From the NCBI GenBank assembly GCA_046160725.1, contig JBJXHB010000458.1, positions 1 to 14,405 on the forward strand: a stretch of 14,405 bases of DNA, written 5' to 3'. The first letter of the stretch is position 1, and the number at the start of each line of letters is the position of its first letter. The translations under genes were made by a program, and so were the position numbers. The DNA is from JBJXHB01 sp046160725 (GTDB lineage Bacteria > Pseudomonadota > Gammaproteobacteria > Burkholderiales > Burkholderiaceae_C). This document shows positions 1-7,695 of this stretch, in pieces. Below the pieces are notes generated by a model. It worked only from the letters and a program-made list of their open reading frames with translations. It was not told where the DNA came from and ran no database searches.

Positions 1-761
1 CCCTGCAGGTCCAGCGGGACCGGCTGTACCTTCATGTGCAGCACCTCCAGCAGCGCCGGCAGGCTGGTATGGCCGGGGTCCTCGATCCAGACCCGGTCGC
101 CCGGCTCCAGCAGCACGCGCGCGATCAGCTCGATGGCCTGCATCGGACCGTTGACCACCACCACCTGCTGCGGCGTGCAGACCAAGCCGCGGGTCAGCGA
201 CACATGGCGGGCCACCGACTCACGCAGATCGTCCAGGCCGGCTGGCGGGCCATAGCCCATGTGGTCCAGCTGGTCGTCGCCCCAGGCCCGGGCCAGCAGG
301 CGGCGCCAGATATCGAGTGGAAACCCCTCGGTCATTGGCGCCCGCGCGAAAAGCGGCATCGGGGAGAGCAGCCGGCTCGGCTGTTCCATCTGCCGCGGCT
401 GCCCCAGGTACGGCGCAAAGCGATCGAGGACGCGCTGCGCCGCCTGACTCAGGGGCCGGGGCAGCCGCGCAGGCCCGGCGACCTTTCGTGGCAGCTGTGA
501 CGCCACGTAGGTTCCGTCGCCCACCCGGCGCTGCAGCCAGCCTTCGATCTGCAGTTGCTCGTAGGCCTCGTCGACCGGGCCGCGCGCCATACCCCACTCG
601 GCGGCCAGCTGCCGCGCTGCCGGCAGCCGCGTCCCCACCGCCAGGCTGCCGTTGACGATGGCGTCCAGCACCGTGCGATAGACCCAGACCCGTCGGCTCG
701 GCTGCCGTGGTCCCTCGCCCGGCAGGGGCCGCAGGAGGATGCCGGAGGCCTTTTTCGTCAT
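1..761 (-). CDS. MocR/PdxR-family transcriptional regulator (GntR winged helix + aminotransferase-like domain), 3' end cut by window edge
   Basis: Open frame from the ATG at 761 to the left edge; 253 codons are visible. The N-terminus (about residues 20-86) is a GntR-type winged helix, with GTRLPAARQLAAEWGMAR, then DEAYEQLQIEGWL and the wing GDGTYV. After a linker of about 50 residues comes the start of a fold-type I aminotransferase domain: FPLDIWRRLLARAW at 147-160, GYGPPAGLDDLRESVARH at 169-186, and GDRVWIEDPGH at 221-231. This layout defines MocR regulators, which bind PLP and often an amino-acid or vitamin-like effector and commonly control a divergent or nearby gene. The lysine that would hold PLP lies beyond the edge, so effector type and integrity cannot be judged. 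It is transcribed away from a divergent response regulator. The regulated gene is unknown; it may lie outside the window. Confidence 0.88.
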   Translation of the reverse strand, partial: MTKKASGILLRPLPGEGPRQPSRRVWVYRTVLDAIVNGSLAVGTRLPAARQLAAEWGMARGPVDEAYEQLQIEGWLQRRVGDGTYVASQLPRKVAGPARLPRPLSQAAQRVLDRFAPYLGQPRQMEQPSRLLSPMPLFARAPMTEGFPLDIWRRLLARAWGDDQLDHMGYGPPAGLDDLRESVARHVSLTRGLVCTPQQVVVVNGPMQAIELIARVLLEPGDRVWIEDPGHTSLPALLEVLHMKVQPVPLDLQ

Positions 762-784
762 GGGGCGGAATATAGGGGCGACGA

Positions 785-812
785 GTCACACCTGTCACGA
801 CCTTGCGACAGG
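785..812. promoter_or_regulatory. Candidate operator upstream of the MocR gene: GTCAC direct repeats and an inverted repeat
   Basis: About 25-50 bp upstream of the MocR start codon there are two GTCAC direct repeats (785-789 and 794-798, one 9-bp step apart). Overlapping them is an inverted repeat CCTGTC/GACAGG (791-796 and 807-812, 10-bp spacer). MocR proteins are known to bind direct-repeat half-sites, often near their own promoter, so autoregulation is a reasonable guess. The motif is short and could be chance. Confidence 0.3.
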
Positions 813-940
813 CCGCGGTCTCGATGGCCCGAGCCGCGGCCGCCTGCATGCGAGCCACGGCTGCCCGGCACGGATTGGCCGGGGTCGGTGTCCTTCAATG
901 GACCTTGTGTCCCCGCCGCACCAACCGCAACATCGAGTGC

Positions 941-1741
941 ATGAGCCTGCTGAGGGATGTACCGACGGGATTGCTGATGGCCGCGGCGCCCGCAAGGCAG
1001 CCTGCTGATCCGGCCTTGTCGACCAGCGTGCCGCGCATGGTGCTGTGCGCCGGTCCGACACTGGCGCCAGGCGAAACCCTGGGTGCCGACGACCCGCAGC
1101 GGCGCTGGCGTCATGTCCACCTGCCGGACCCGTCGATGGTGCACCAGACCCTGTCCCAGGTGGCGTTCGACGCGGTGCTGCTGGAGCATGAGGCCCTGGA
1201 GCCGACGCCGGCGGTGCTGCTGTCGCGCCTGCGGGCCCAGACCGCCTGCCCGATCATCGTGCTGACCCGGCGCGCGGACGAGGTGGACGAGATCGTCGCG
1301 CTTGAGCATGGTGCCGATCGATTCCTGATCCGGCCGCTGTCGCCGCGGCGGCTGCGGGCACATCTCTCGGCCGCCTGGCGAGCCGGCCTGGACGACGCCG
1401 GTACGGGACCGACCCGGCATGCCGCCGCGGTCGATGCGCCCGTCGCGGGCTGGTCGCTGGACGGCAACCTGCGGCGCCTGCAGCGCCAGCACGAGACCAT
1501 ACCGCTGACCGCGGCCCTTTTCGCACTGGCCAGGCGCCTCATGTGCCATGCCGGGCGGGTGGTCGATGTGCCCGAGCTGCTGGCCGCGCTTCACTCGGCC
1601 GGTGCCGAGCCCGATCCCGCGCACGTCGCGGTCTACATCCACCGGCTGCGCCGGCGCCTGTCGGGCAGCGGGCTGCGGATCGATGCCCTGCGCGGCAGTG
1701 GCTTCGTGCTGATGCCGGACGCGGGCAGCGCGACGGCCTGA
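941..1741 (+). CDS. Orphan OmpR-like response regulator with a degenerate receiver domain
   Basis: 266 aa from the ATG at 941. The frame stays open upstream to an ATG at 803, and ATGs at 977 and 1037 are also possible; no start has a convincing ribosome binding site. Residues about 33-147 resemble a CheY-like receiver: FDAVLLEHEAL, PIIVLTR, then HGADRFLIRPLSPRRL. Residues about 170-258 resemble an OmpR/PhoB winged helix: PLTAALFALARRL, HAGRVVDVPELL, HVAVYIHRLRRRL, and a final RGSGFVL hairpin. The receiver lacks the usual chemistry: the N-terminal acidic pair is missing, the phospho-acceptor Asp is Glu (E82), and the conserved Lys is Arg (R131). The Ser/Thr position is kept (T109). It probably binds DNA without aspartate phosphorylation. 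No histidine kinase is visible nearby. Its target is unknown; the convergent TonB-dependent receptor gene and the divergent MocR gene are the nearest candidates. Confidence 0.75.
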   Translation: MSLLRDVPTGLLMAAAPARQPADPALSTSVPRMVLCAGPTLAPGETLGADDPQRRWRHVHLPDPSMVHQTLSQVAFDAVLLEHEALEPTPAVLLSRLRAQTACPIIVLTRRADEVDEIVALEHGADRFLIRPLSPRRLRAHLSAAWRAGLDDAGTGPTRHAAAVDAPVAGWSLDGNLRRLQRQHETIPLTAALFALARRLMCHAGRVVDVPELLAALHSAGAEPDPAHVAVYIHRLRRRLSGSGLRIDALRGSGFVLMPDAGSATA

Positions 1742-1796
1742 CCATCGGCCGGCGGCCGCCATCGCGGCTGCGACGGCTGATCCCTGACAAATGGAA

Positions 1797-1820
1797 AGGC
1801 CGGCGCGCCTGCACCGGCCT
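1797..1820 (-). terminator. Candidate intrinsic terminator for the TonB-dependent receptor gene
   Basis: Inverted repeat AGGCCGG (1797-1803) / CCGGCCT (1814-1820) with a 10-nt loop. Read on the minus strand it lies about 46 bp past the receptor stop codon and is followed by a T-containing tail (TTCCATTTG). The U tract is imperfect, so termination strength is uncertain. Confidence 0.45.
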
Positions 1821-1832
1821 GAGGCAACCACC

Positions 1833-1855
1833 CGCCGGGGCGGTCTGCCCCGGCG
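1833..1855. terminator. Strong GC hairpin between convergent genes, possibly a bidirectional terminator
   Basis: Perfect 9-bp stem CGCCGGGGC (1833-1841) / GCCCCGGCG (1847-1855) with a 5-nt loop, GGTCT. It sits between the 3' ends of the response regulator and the TonB-dependent receptor. Neither side carries a real T tract, so it may act as an RNA-stabilising or Rho-assisted end rather than a classical terminator. Confidence 0.4.
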
Positions 1856-1866
1856 CCCTTGACGCA

Positions 1867-4425
1867 TCACCAGAACGTGTAGCGGACGTTGCCGTACAGG
1901 AAGCGCCCGCGGTTGCCATACAGCTCGGCAAAGCCCATCTGCGTGTACGCGTTGCTGGACGCATTGGTCACCGAGAAGGGTGGCATGCGGTCGAGCAGGT
2001 TCTTGACGCCGAACGTGATGCTCGCATTCTTCAGGCCGCTGTAGCCGACCTGCAGGTCCAGTTCCTCGAACGATCCAACACGGCGCTTGCCCACCGGTGC
2101 AGGCCAGGCCTGGTCGGTATCCCAGAAACCGGCCACCGACTTCAGGTTGGTGGTGACCACCCAAGGCCCCCGCTCGACCGAGACGGACAGGCCGTTGCGC
2201 CAGCGCGGCACCGCGTAGGTGGCGATGAACTCCGCCCATGCGGCACCCGGGCTGCTCTTGGTCCGCTGACTCTCGTAGTAGGTGAAGAGGTTGCGGATGG
2301 AGACGTTGCCCAGCACGGTGTTCGGAATCCGCAGGCGGGCGTCCACGTCGGTTCCACGTGTCTCGCGCTCGGCGATGTTGTTCAGGTTCGTGAAGACGAA
2401 TACGCGGGCACCCTGCCTCGACCACAGTCCCTGTGCGATGGCCGATGCGATGGTCGGCGCCGAGATGTCGTCGGTCTTGTGGATCCTCCAGGTGTCCACC
2501 GCCAGGCTCAGGCCGGGCATCGGCTCGATGATCAGGCCGAGGTTCATGGTCTCGCCGGTCTCGGGCTTGAGGTTCGGGTTCGAGCCATTGACCTGGAAGG
2601 CGTTGAGCTGGCAGGGCGTGGGGATGCCCAGCGCCACGCACTGGGCGTCGTCGGTGATGGTGATCGCGCCCTGCTCCTGTGCGCCGTACAGCTGCTTGAG
2701 CACCGGCGCGCGGAAGCTCTCGGAGTACGAGGCGCGCAGCGCCATCTGGTTGGACGGCGTGAACTTGAGCGCCACCTTCGGGCTGGTCCGGCTGGCATTG
2801 GAGTACGCGTCGTGGCGCACCGCGACCTGGGCCTCCAGCGACTTCAGTACCGGGATCGACAGCTCGGCAAAGACGCCCTTGCTGTTGCGGGAGGCGTCCA
2901 CCGCCGCCTGGCGGATGCTGCCGATCACCTTGCCGGCCTGGGTCAGCGGGTCCGGGGTGTCCTGCAGGGACTCACGGGTGTAGGACGCGCCAACGGCATA
3001 GCGGACTTCGCCGGCGGGCAGCTTCATCAGCTCGCCACCGAGCTGTGCATTGACATAGTCCACCGACGCCTCGCCGGTGCGCAGCGGCCGCACCTTGAGC
3101 CGGTCCACCAAGGCCGCGTCATTGGTGCTGACCGTGGGGTCCAGTTGGCCGCTGGTGGTGGCCGGGCCCCACAGGTCGGCATTGAAATAGTTGGCGTCCT
3201 GATTGCTCACCTTGCTGATGCCGCGGCCGGCGTTGAGCTTCCAGTCCAGGGTGCCCAGGCTGCCTTCGGCGCCGACTGCGACGTTCAGCAGCGTGCTCTT
3301 GCGGTCGGTCATGCGCGGGCCGCCCTGCAGGAAGCGGCCGGCGATCAACACCGTGCCAGGCACCGTCGGGTCCTCATAGGCGCGCTGCGCATCGTTGAGG
3401 ATCGGGACATTGAAGAAGTCCGGCACCGGATGGGCGTCGAAGTGGTCCTTGGCCTGCGCCCAGGTGAACTCGGCAAATGCGCGGATGTCCGGCGTGACCT
3501 GGAAGTTGCCGACCAGGAGCGCGCTCACGCGATCGGCACCGTTGTAGGCGGTCAACACGGTGCGGTTGAAGTCGTAGCGGCAGACGGCATTGAAGTCGGC
3601 CGGCGGGCAGTCCTTGTACGTCAGGCCGACGAAGGCACCGGTGTTGGGGTCGGCCACGTTGCCAAGTGGTGCGAAGCTGGACCGTCGGTCGGGCCCGCCG
3701 AAGCGGCGGAAGTCCACCGAACTGGACAATTCGCGGTCCTTGCGCATGATCGGGTCGCGCTTGAACAGGTCCATGCCGAACAGGACGTTGAAGCGGTCCT
3801 TGGCCAGGTTGCCCATGCCCCAGGTCAGGCCCAACGGCTTCTCGGCGCCGTCGCTGCGGCTGGACTGGCCGAAACCGATGCGGGCCTCCAGGCCGGCGTA
3901 ATCGGTCCGCGTGATGATGTTGATCACACCGGCCACGGCGTCGGCGCCATAGATGGCCGAGCCGCCGTCCTTCAGGATCTCCACCCGGTCGATGGCCGAC
4001 ACCGGGATCATGTTGACGTCGACGGCGGCACCTGCGCCGGAGGAGTCGTACAGCGCGTTGACGGGCAGGCGGCGTCCGTTCAACAGCACCAGCAGGTTGC
4101 TGCTGGCCAGCCCGCGCAGGGCCAGGTTGGTGGTGCCGGACCCGGAGGGCGAGTTCGATGCCAGCTCGCCCTGGTCGAACACGTCGATGGACGGTATCGA
4201 GCGGATCAACTCGTTGACCGAGGTCGCGCCGGTGCGCTCGATGTCGCGGCGCGTGATGACCTCGACCGGAGCGGGTCCTTCGGCGTTGACCCGCTTGATG
4301 GCCGAGCCGGTGATCTCCACCCGTTGGGCAGGTGCCTGCGCCAGCGCAGCGATCGCCACGGTGGACAGGGTGCCGATGGCCAGGGCGCGGATCGCGCGCG
4401 CCTGGGCGTTGTATCTGAATCGCAT
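1867..4425 (-). CDS. TonB-dependent outer-membrane receptor
   Basis: 852 aa. The ATG at 4425 is chosen because it is preceded by AGGAG at good spacing and opens with a typical signal peptide (positive start, hydrophobic 13-28, cleavage likely near ALAQA at 27-31). The mature N-terminus QRVEITGSAIKR resembles a TonB-box region. The plug spans about 50-172, with LALRGLASSNLLVLLNGRRL, IDRVEILKDGGSAIYGADA and VAGVINIITR. The rest is a long beta-barrel with the NPNLKPETGETMNLGL segment typical of late barrel strands. Two close cysteine pairs (in KDCPPADFNAVCRYDF and AQCVALGIPTPCQ) could form disulfides in surface loops. Such receptors take up siderophores, vitamin B12, sugars or other large ligands using TonB-ExbBD energy. 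The ligand cannot be told from sequence. The last residue is Trp (YTFW) rather than the usual terminal Phe. No TonB, ABC transporter or siderophore genes are adjacent. Confidence 0.93.
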   Translation of the reverse strand: MRFRYNAQARAIRALAIGTLSTVAIAALAQAPAQRVEITGSAIKRVNAEGPAPVEVITRRDIERTGATSVNELIRSIPSIDVFDQGELASNSPSGSGTTNLALRGLASSNLLVLLNGRRLPVNALYDSSGAGAAVDVNMIPVSAIDRVEILKDGGSAIYGADAVAGVINIITRTDYAGLEARIGFGQSSRSDGAEKPLGLTWGMGNLAKDRFNVLFGMDLFKRDPIMRKDRELSSSVDFRRFGGPDRRSSFAPLGNVADPNTGAFVGLTYKDCPPADFNAVCRYDFNRTVLTAYNGADRVSALLVGNFQVTPDIRAFAEFTWAQAKDHFDAHPVPDFFNVPILNDAQRAYEDPTVPGTVLIAGRFLQGGPRMTDRKSTLLNVAVGAEGSLGTLDWKLNAGRGISKVSNQDANYFNADLWGPATTSGQLDPTVSTNDAALVDRLKVRPLRTGEASVDYVNAQLGGELMKLPAGEVRYAVGASYTRESLQDTPDPLTQAGKVIGSIRQAAVDASRNSKGVFAELSIPVLKSLEAQVAVRHDAYSNASRTSPKVALKFTPSNQMALRASYSESFRAPVLKQLYGAQEQGAITITDDAQCVALGIPTPCQLNAFQVNGSNPNLKPETGETMNLGLIIEPMPGLSLAVDTWRIHKTDDISAPTIASAIAQGLWSRQGARVFVFTNLNNIAERETRGTDVDARLRIPNTVLGNVSIRNLFTYYESQRTKSSPGAAWAEFIATYAVPRWRNGLSVSVERGPWVVTTNLKSVAGFWDTDQAWPAPVGKRRVGSFEELDLQVGYSGLKNASITFGVKNLLDRMPPFSVTNASSNAYTQMGFAELYGNRGRFLYGNVRYTFW

Positions 4426-4449
4426 GGTTTGCTCCTGAGCAGTGAGGGA

Positions 4450-4464
4450 GCCGGTGACACCGGC
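4450..4464. promoter_or_regulatory. Perfect 7-1-7 palindrome in the receptor gene leader (candidate operator)
   Basis: GCCGGTG-A-CACCGGC is a perfect inverted repeat with a single central base. It lies 24 bp upstream of the receptor ATG and just downstream of a weak minus-strand -10-like hexamer (TAGATT, + positions 4473-4478). A repressor bound here would block transcription near the start point. It could also fold as a short RNA hairpin. The cognate protein is not identifiable, and it does not resemble an AT-rich Fur box. Confidence 0.45.
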
Positions 4465-4722
4465 GTGGCTGCAATCTAGGCAGCCTCGGCCGCGCACCAT
4501 GAAGCGCTCTGTCGCGTGCCGGTGACCGTCGGCGACGATGGGCATTCGCATGCCACCCAAGGCATCTGAGGGTCACGTCAGTGACGACGGCGACATGTGG
4601 TGACCGATGCCGCCGGATACAGGCTTTCCCGCAGCCTGTGGCATGCATCCGACAGCCACGGCCCTCGCATGGCCCGTCCGTGGACGCACCGGCGCCGAGG
4701 CCGACCGGCCGGACCCCGCCGA

Positions 4723-4728
4723 TATACT
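4723..4728 (+). promoter_or_regulatory. Candidate -10 element for pyrG
   Basis: TATACT, a 5-of-6 match to the sigma70 -10 consensus, stands out in very GC-rich sequence 62 bp upstream of the pyrG ATG. No convincing -35 hexamer is found 16-18 bp upstream, so this is a weak call. Confidence 0.35.
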
Positions 4729-4790
4729 CTGGCTTTACCTCCGGGCCGCATCCCAGTCGCGCTTCGCGCAGACGGTGTCGGCCACCCGAC

Positions 4791-6467
4791 ATGACCAAGT
4801 TCGTCTTCGTCACCGGCGGTGTGGTGTCCTCCCTTGGCAAGGGCATCGCGTCGGCGTCACTGGCTGCCATCCTCGAGTCGCGCGGCCTCAAGGTCACCCT
4901 GATCAAGCTGGACCCGTATCTCAACGTGGATCCCGGCACGATGAGCCCGTTCCAGCACGGCGAGGTCTATGTCACTGAGGACGGTGCCGAGACCGACCTG
5001 GACCTGGGCCACTACGAACGCTTCATCACCACCCGGATGAAGCGCAGCAACAACTTCACCACGGGCCAGATCTACAAGACCGTGCTGGAGAAGGAGCGCC
5101 GTGGCGACTACCTCGGCAAGACCGTCCAGGTGATTCCGCATGTCACCGGCGAGATCCAGGAGTTCATCCGGCGCGGTGCCGGCGTGGGCACGCCGGATGC
5201 AGCCCAGGTGGCCATCGTCGAGATCGGCGGCACGGTGGGCGACATCGAGTCGTTGCCGTTCCTGGAGGCGGTGCGGCAGATGAGCCTGAAGCTCGGCCCG
5301 CAGAACACCGCCTTCGTCCACCTGACCTACGTGCCCTGGATCGCCGCGGCCGGCGAGCTCAAGACCAAGCCGACCCAACACACGGTGCAGAAACTGCGCG
5401 AGATCGGCATCCAGCCGGACGCGCTGCTGTGCCGGGCGGACCGCCCGATACCGGACGACGAGCGCGAGAAGATCTCGCTGTTCACCAACGTCGCCCTGCA
5501 CGGCGTCATCAGCGTCTGGGATGCCGACACCATCTACAAGGTGCCGCGCATGCTGCATGAGCAGGGCCTGGACGAGATGATCTGCATGAAGCTGCAGTTG
5601 CTCACGCGGCCGGCCGACCTCAAGCGTTGGGACCGCCTGGTGTGGGACCTGGAGCACCCCAAGGCCACGGTGCGCATTGCGATGTGCGGCAAGTACACCG
5701 ACCTGTCGGACAGCTACAAGTCGCTGAACGAGGCCCTGCGCCATGCCGGCATCCACAACCATGCCCGGGTCGAGATCGAGTACGTGGACTCGGAAACGCT
5801 GGATGACGCGAGTGCGCAGCGTCTGCGGGACTTCGACGCCATTCTGGTGCCCGGCGGCTTCGGCAAGCGTGGCATCGAGGGCAAGATTGCCGCCGCACGC
5901 TATGCCCGCGAGCAGCGTGTGCCCTACCTGGGCATCTGCCTGGGCATGCAGGTGGCCACCATCGAGTTCGCGCGGCATATGGCCGGTCTGGCCGACGCCA
6001 ACTCCACGGAGTTCGAGCCCGAGACGCCGCATCCGGTGATCGCGCTGATCGACGAATGGCAGGACCGCGACGGCAGCATCCAGCGCCGCGATGCGAACTC
6101 TGACCTGGGCGGCACCATGCGCCTGGGCGCCCAGAGCTCGGACGTCAAGGCCGGCACCCTGGCGCATGGCATCTACGGCCCGGTCGTCACCGAGCGCCAC
6201 CGGCACCGCTACGAGGCCAATGCGCGCTATCTGGAGACGCTGGAGCGCGCCGGCCTGGTGGTGTCGGCCATCACGCAGCGCGAAAAGCTGACCGAGATGG
6301 TCGAGCTGCCGCAGGCGGCGCACCCCTGGTTCATCGGCGTGCAGTTCCACCCGGAGTTCAAGAGCACGCCCTGGGACGGCCATCCGCTGTTCAACAGCTT
6401 CGTCCATGCCGCGCTGGCGCACCATGCGCAGCGCCTGGCCACCGGCGCGGTGCCGGCGGCCGCCTGA
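4791..6467 (+). CDS. pyrG: CTP synthase (glutamine-hydrolysing)
   Basis: 558 aa, normal family length. It makes CTP from UTP, ATP and glutamine in the cytoplasm, the last step of pyrimidine nucleotide synthesis. The N-terminal amidoligase domain opens with TKFVFVTGGVVSSLGKGIAS and contains the KLDPYLNVDPGTMSP segment. The C-terminal class I glutamine amidotransferase domain carries KYTDLSDSYKSLNEAL, GGFGKRGIEGKI, the nucleophile in GICLGMQ (Cys383) and the His/Glu pair in GVQFHPEF (His520, Glu522). The ATG at 4791 matches the family N-terminus. It has no Shine-Dalgarno sequence; a small hairpin abuts the start codon instead. First gene of the plus-strand run, 13 bp before kdsA. Confidence 0.98.
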   Translation: MTKFVFVTGGVVSSLGKGIASASLAAILESRGLKVTLIKLDPYLNVDPGTMSPFQHGEVYVTEDGAETDLDLGHYERFITTRMKRSNNFTTGQIYKTVLEKERRGDYLGKTVQVIPHVTGEIQEFIRRGAGVGTPDAAQVAIVEIGGTVGDIESLPFLEAVRQMSLKLGPQNTAFVHLTYVPWIAAAGELKTKPTQHTVQKLREIGIQPDALLCRADRPIPDDEREKISLFTNVALHGVISVWDADTIYKVPRMLHEQGLDEMICMKLQLLTRPADLKRWDRLVWDLEHPKATVRIAMCGKYTDLSDSYKSLNEALRHAGIHNHARVEIEYVDSETLDDASAQRLRDFDAILVPGGFGKRGIEGKIAAARYAREQRVPYLGICLGMQVATIEFARHMAGLADANSTEFEPETPHPVIALIDEWQDRDGSIQRRDANSDLGGTMRLGAQSSDVKAGTLAHGIYGPVVTERHRHRYEANARYLETLERAGLVVSAITQREKLTEMVELPQAAHPWFIGVQFHPEFKSTPWDGHPLFNSFVHAALAHHAQRLATGAVPAAA

Positions 6468-6480
6468 GCGAGGACGCGCC

Positions 6481-7338
<858 letters not shown>

Positions 7339-7350
7339 TCCACTGTCACC

Positions 7351-7656
7351 ATGCCACACGCTTACATCATCGTCGAGTCGAAGATCACCGACCCGGAGCA
7401 GTTCAAGTCCTACATGGCAGCGGCGCCGGCGGTGGTCAAGGCCTTCAGCGGCGACTACCTGGTGCGTGGCGGGCGCCTGGCGGTGCTGGAGGGCAGCTGG
7501 CAGCCGCCGCGGCTGACCGTGCTGCGCTACCCCAGCTTCGAGGCCGCCCAGGCCATGTACGACAGCCCGGGCTATGTCGCCGCGCGCCAGCTGCGCGCTG
7601 GCGCCACGGCCGTCTTCAACATGGTGCTGGTCGAGGGCGTTGACGCGCCGGTCTGA
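7351..7656 (+). CDS. DUF1330 family protein
   Basis: 101 aa, small and without signal peptide or membrane segment. It matches the DUF1330 pattern, a dimeric alpha/beta (ferredoxin-like) barrel fold: MPHAYIIVESKITDPEQFKS at the start, then GDYLVRGGRLAVLEGSW, RLTVLRYPSFEAAQAMYDS and PGYVAARQLR. The family has no settled biochemical function. The gene lies 12 bp after kdsA and 39 bp before eno. From memory, this position is conserved in many betaproteobacteria, which suggests a housekeeping role linked to the operon, but that is inference. Confidence 0.9.
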   Translation: MPHAYIIVESKITDPEQFKSYMAAAPAVVKAFSGDYLVRGGRLAVLEGSWQPPRLTVLRYPSFEAAQAMYDSPGYVAARQLRAGATAVFNMVLVEGVDAPV

Positions 7657-7695
7657 GCATCCTCTCCCGTCCTACCCAACCAAGGTCTTCTCCCC

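Larger units (their letters stand above)
4426..4790. other. Divergent intergenic region between the TonB-dependent receptor and pyrG
   Basis: 365 bp with no credible gene. The receptor-proximal half holds the 15-bp palindrome and five copies of GTGAC or its complement: GTGAC at 4454, 4522, 4581 and 4600, and GTCAC at 4572. The 4572 and 4581 copies form GTCAC-GTCA-GTGAC. The middle holds a perfect 7-bp hairpin, ACAGGCT (4619-4625) / AGCCTGT (4633-4639). The pyrG-proximal half holds a TATACT hexamer at 4723-4728. Promoters for both flanking genes should lie here. Confidence 0.6.

Noticed and set aside
758..2641. 627-codon minus-strand open frame spanning the response regulator and part of the receptor
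   Set aside because: It crosses the real convergent genes and the hairpin region, and its low-complexity Arg/Gly/Pro/His-rich translation matches no family.
1543..4479. 978-codon plus-strand open frame antisense to the TonB-dependent receptor
   Set aside because: It is Arg/Gly/Ala/Val-rich with no domain pattern and mirrors the receptor's codon structure. Long antisense frames are expected in very GC-rich genes.
4426..4500. Fur box upstream of the TonB-dependent receptor
   Set aside because: The region is GC-rich and has no GATAAT-like repeats; the palindrome present is unlike a Fur site.
4426..4790. Riboswitch or small RNA gene in the receptor-pyrG gap (for example a cobalamin riboswitch)
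   Set aside because: I could not find B12-box-like or other conserved riboswitch core sequence; only short inverted repeats are present.
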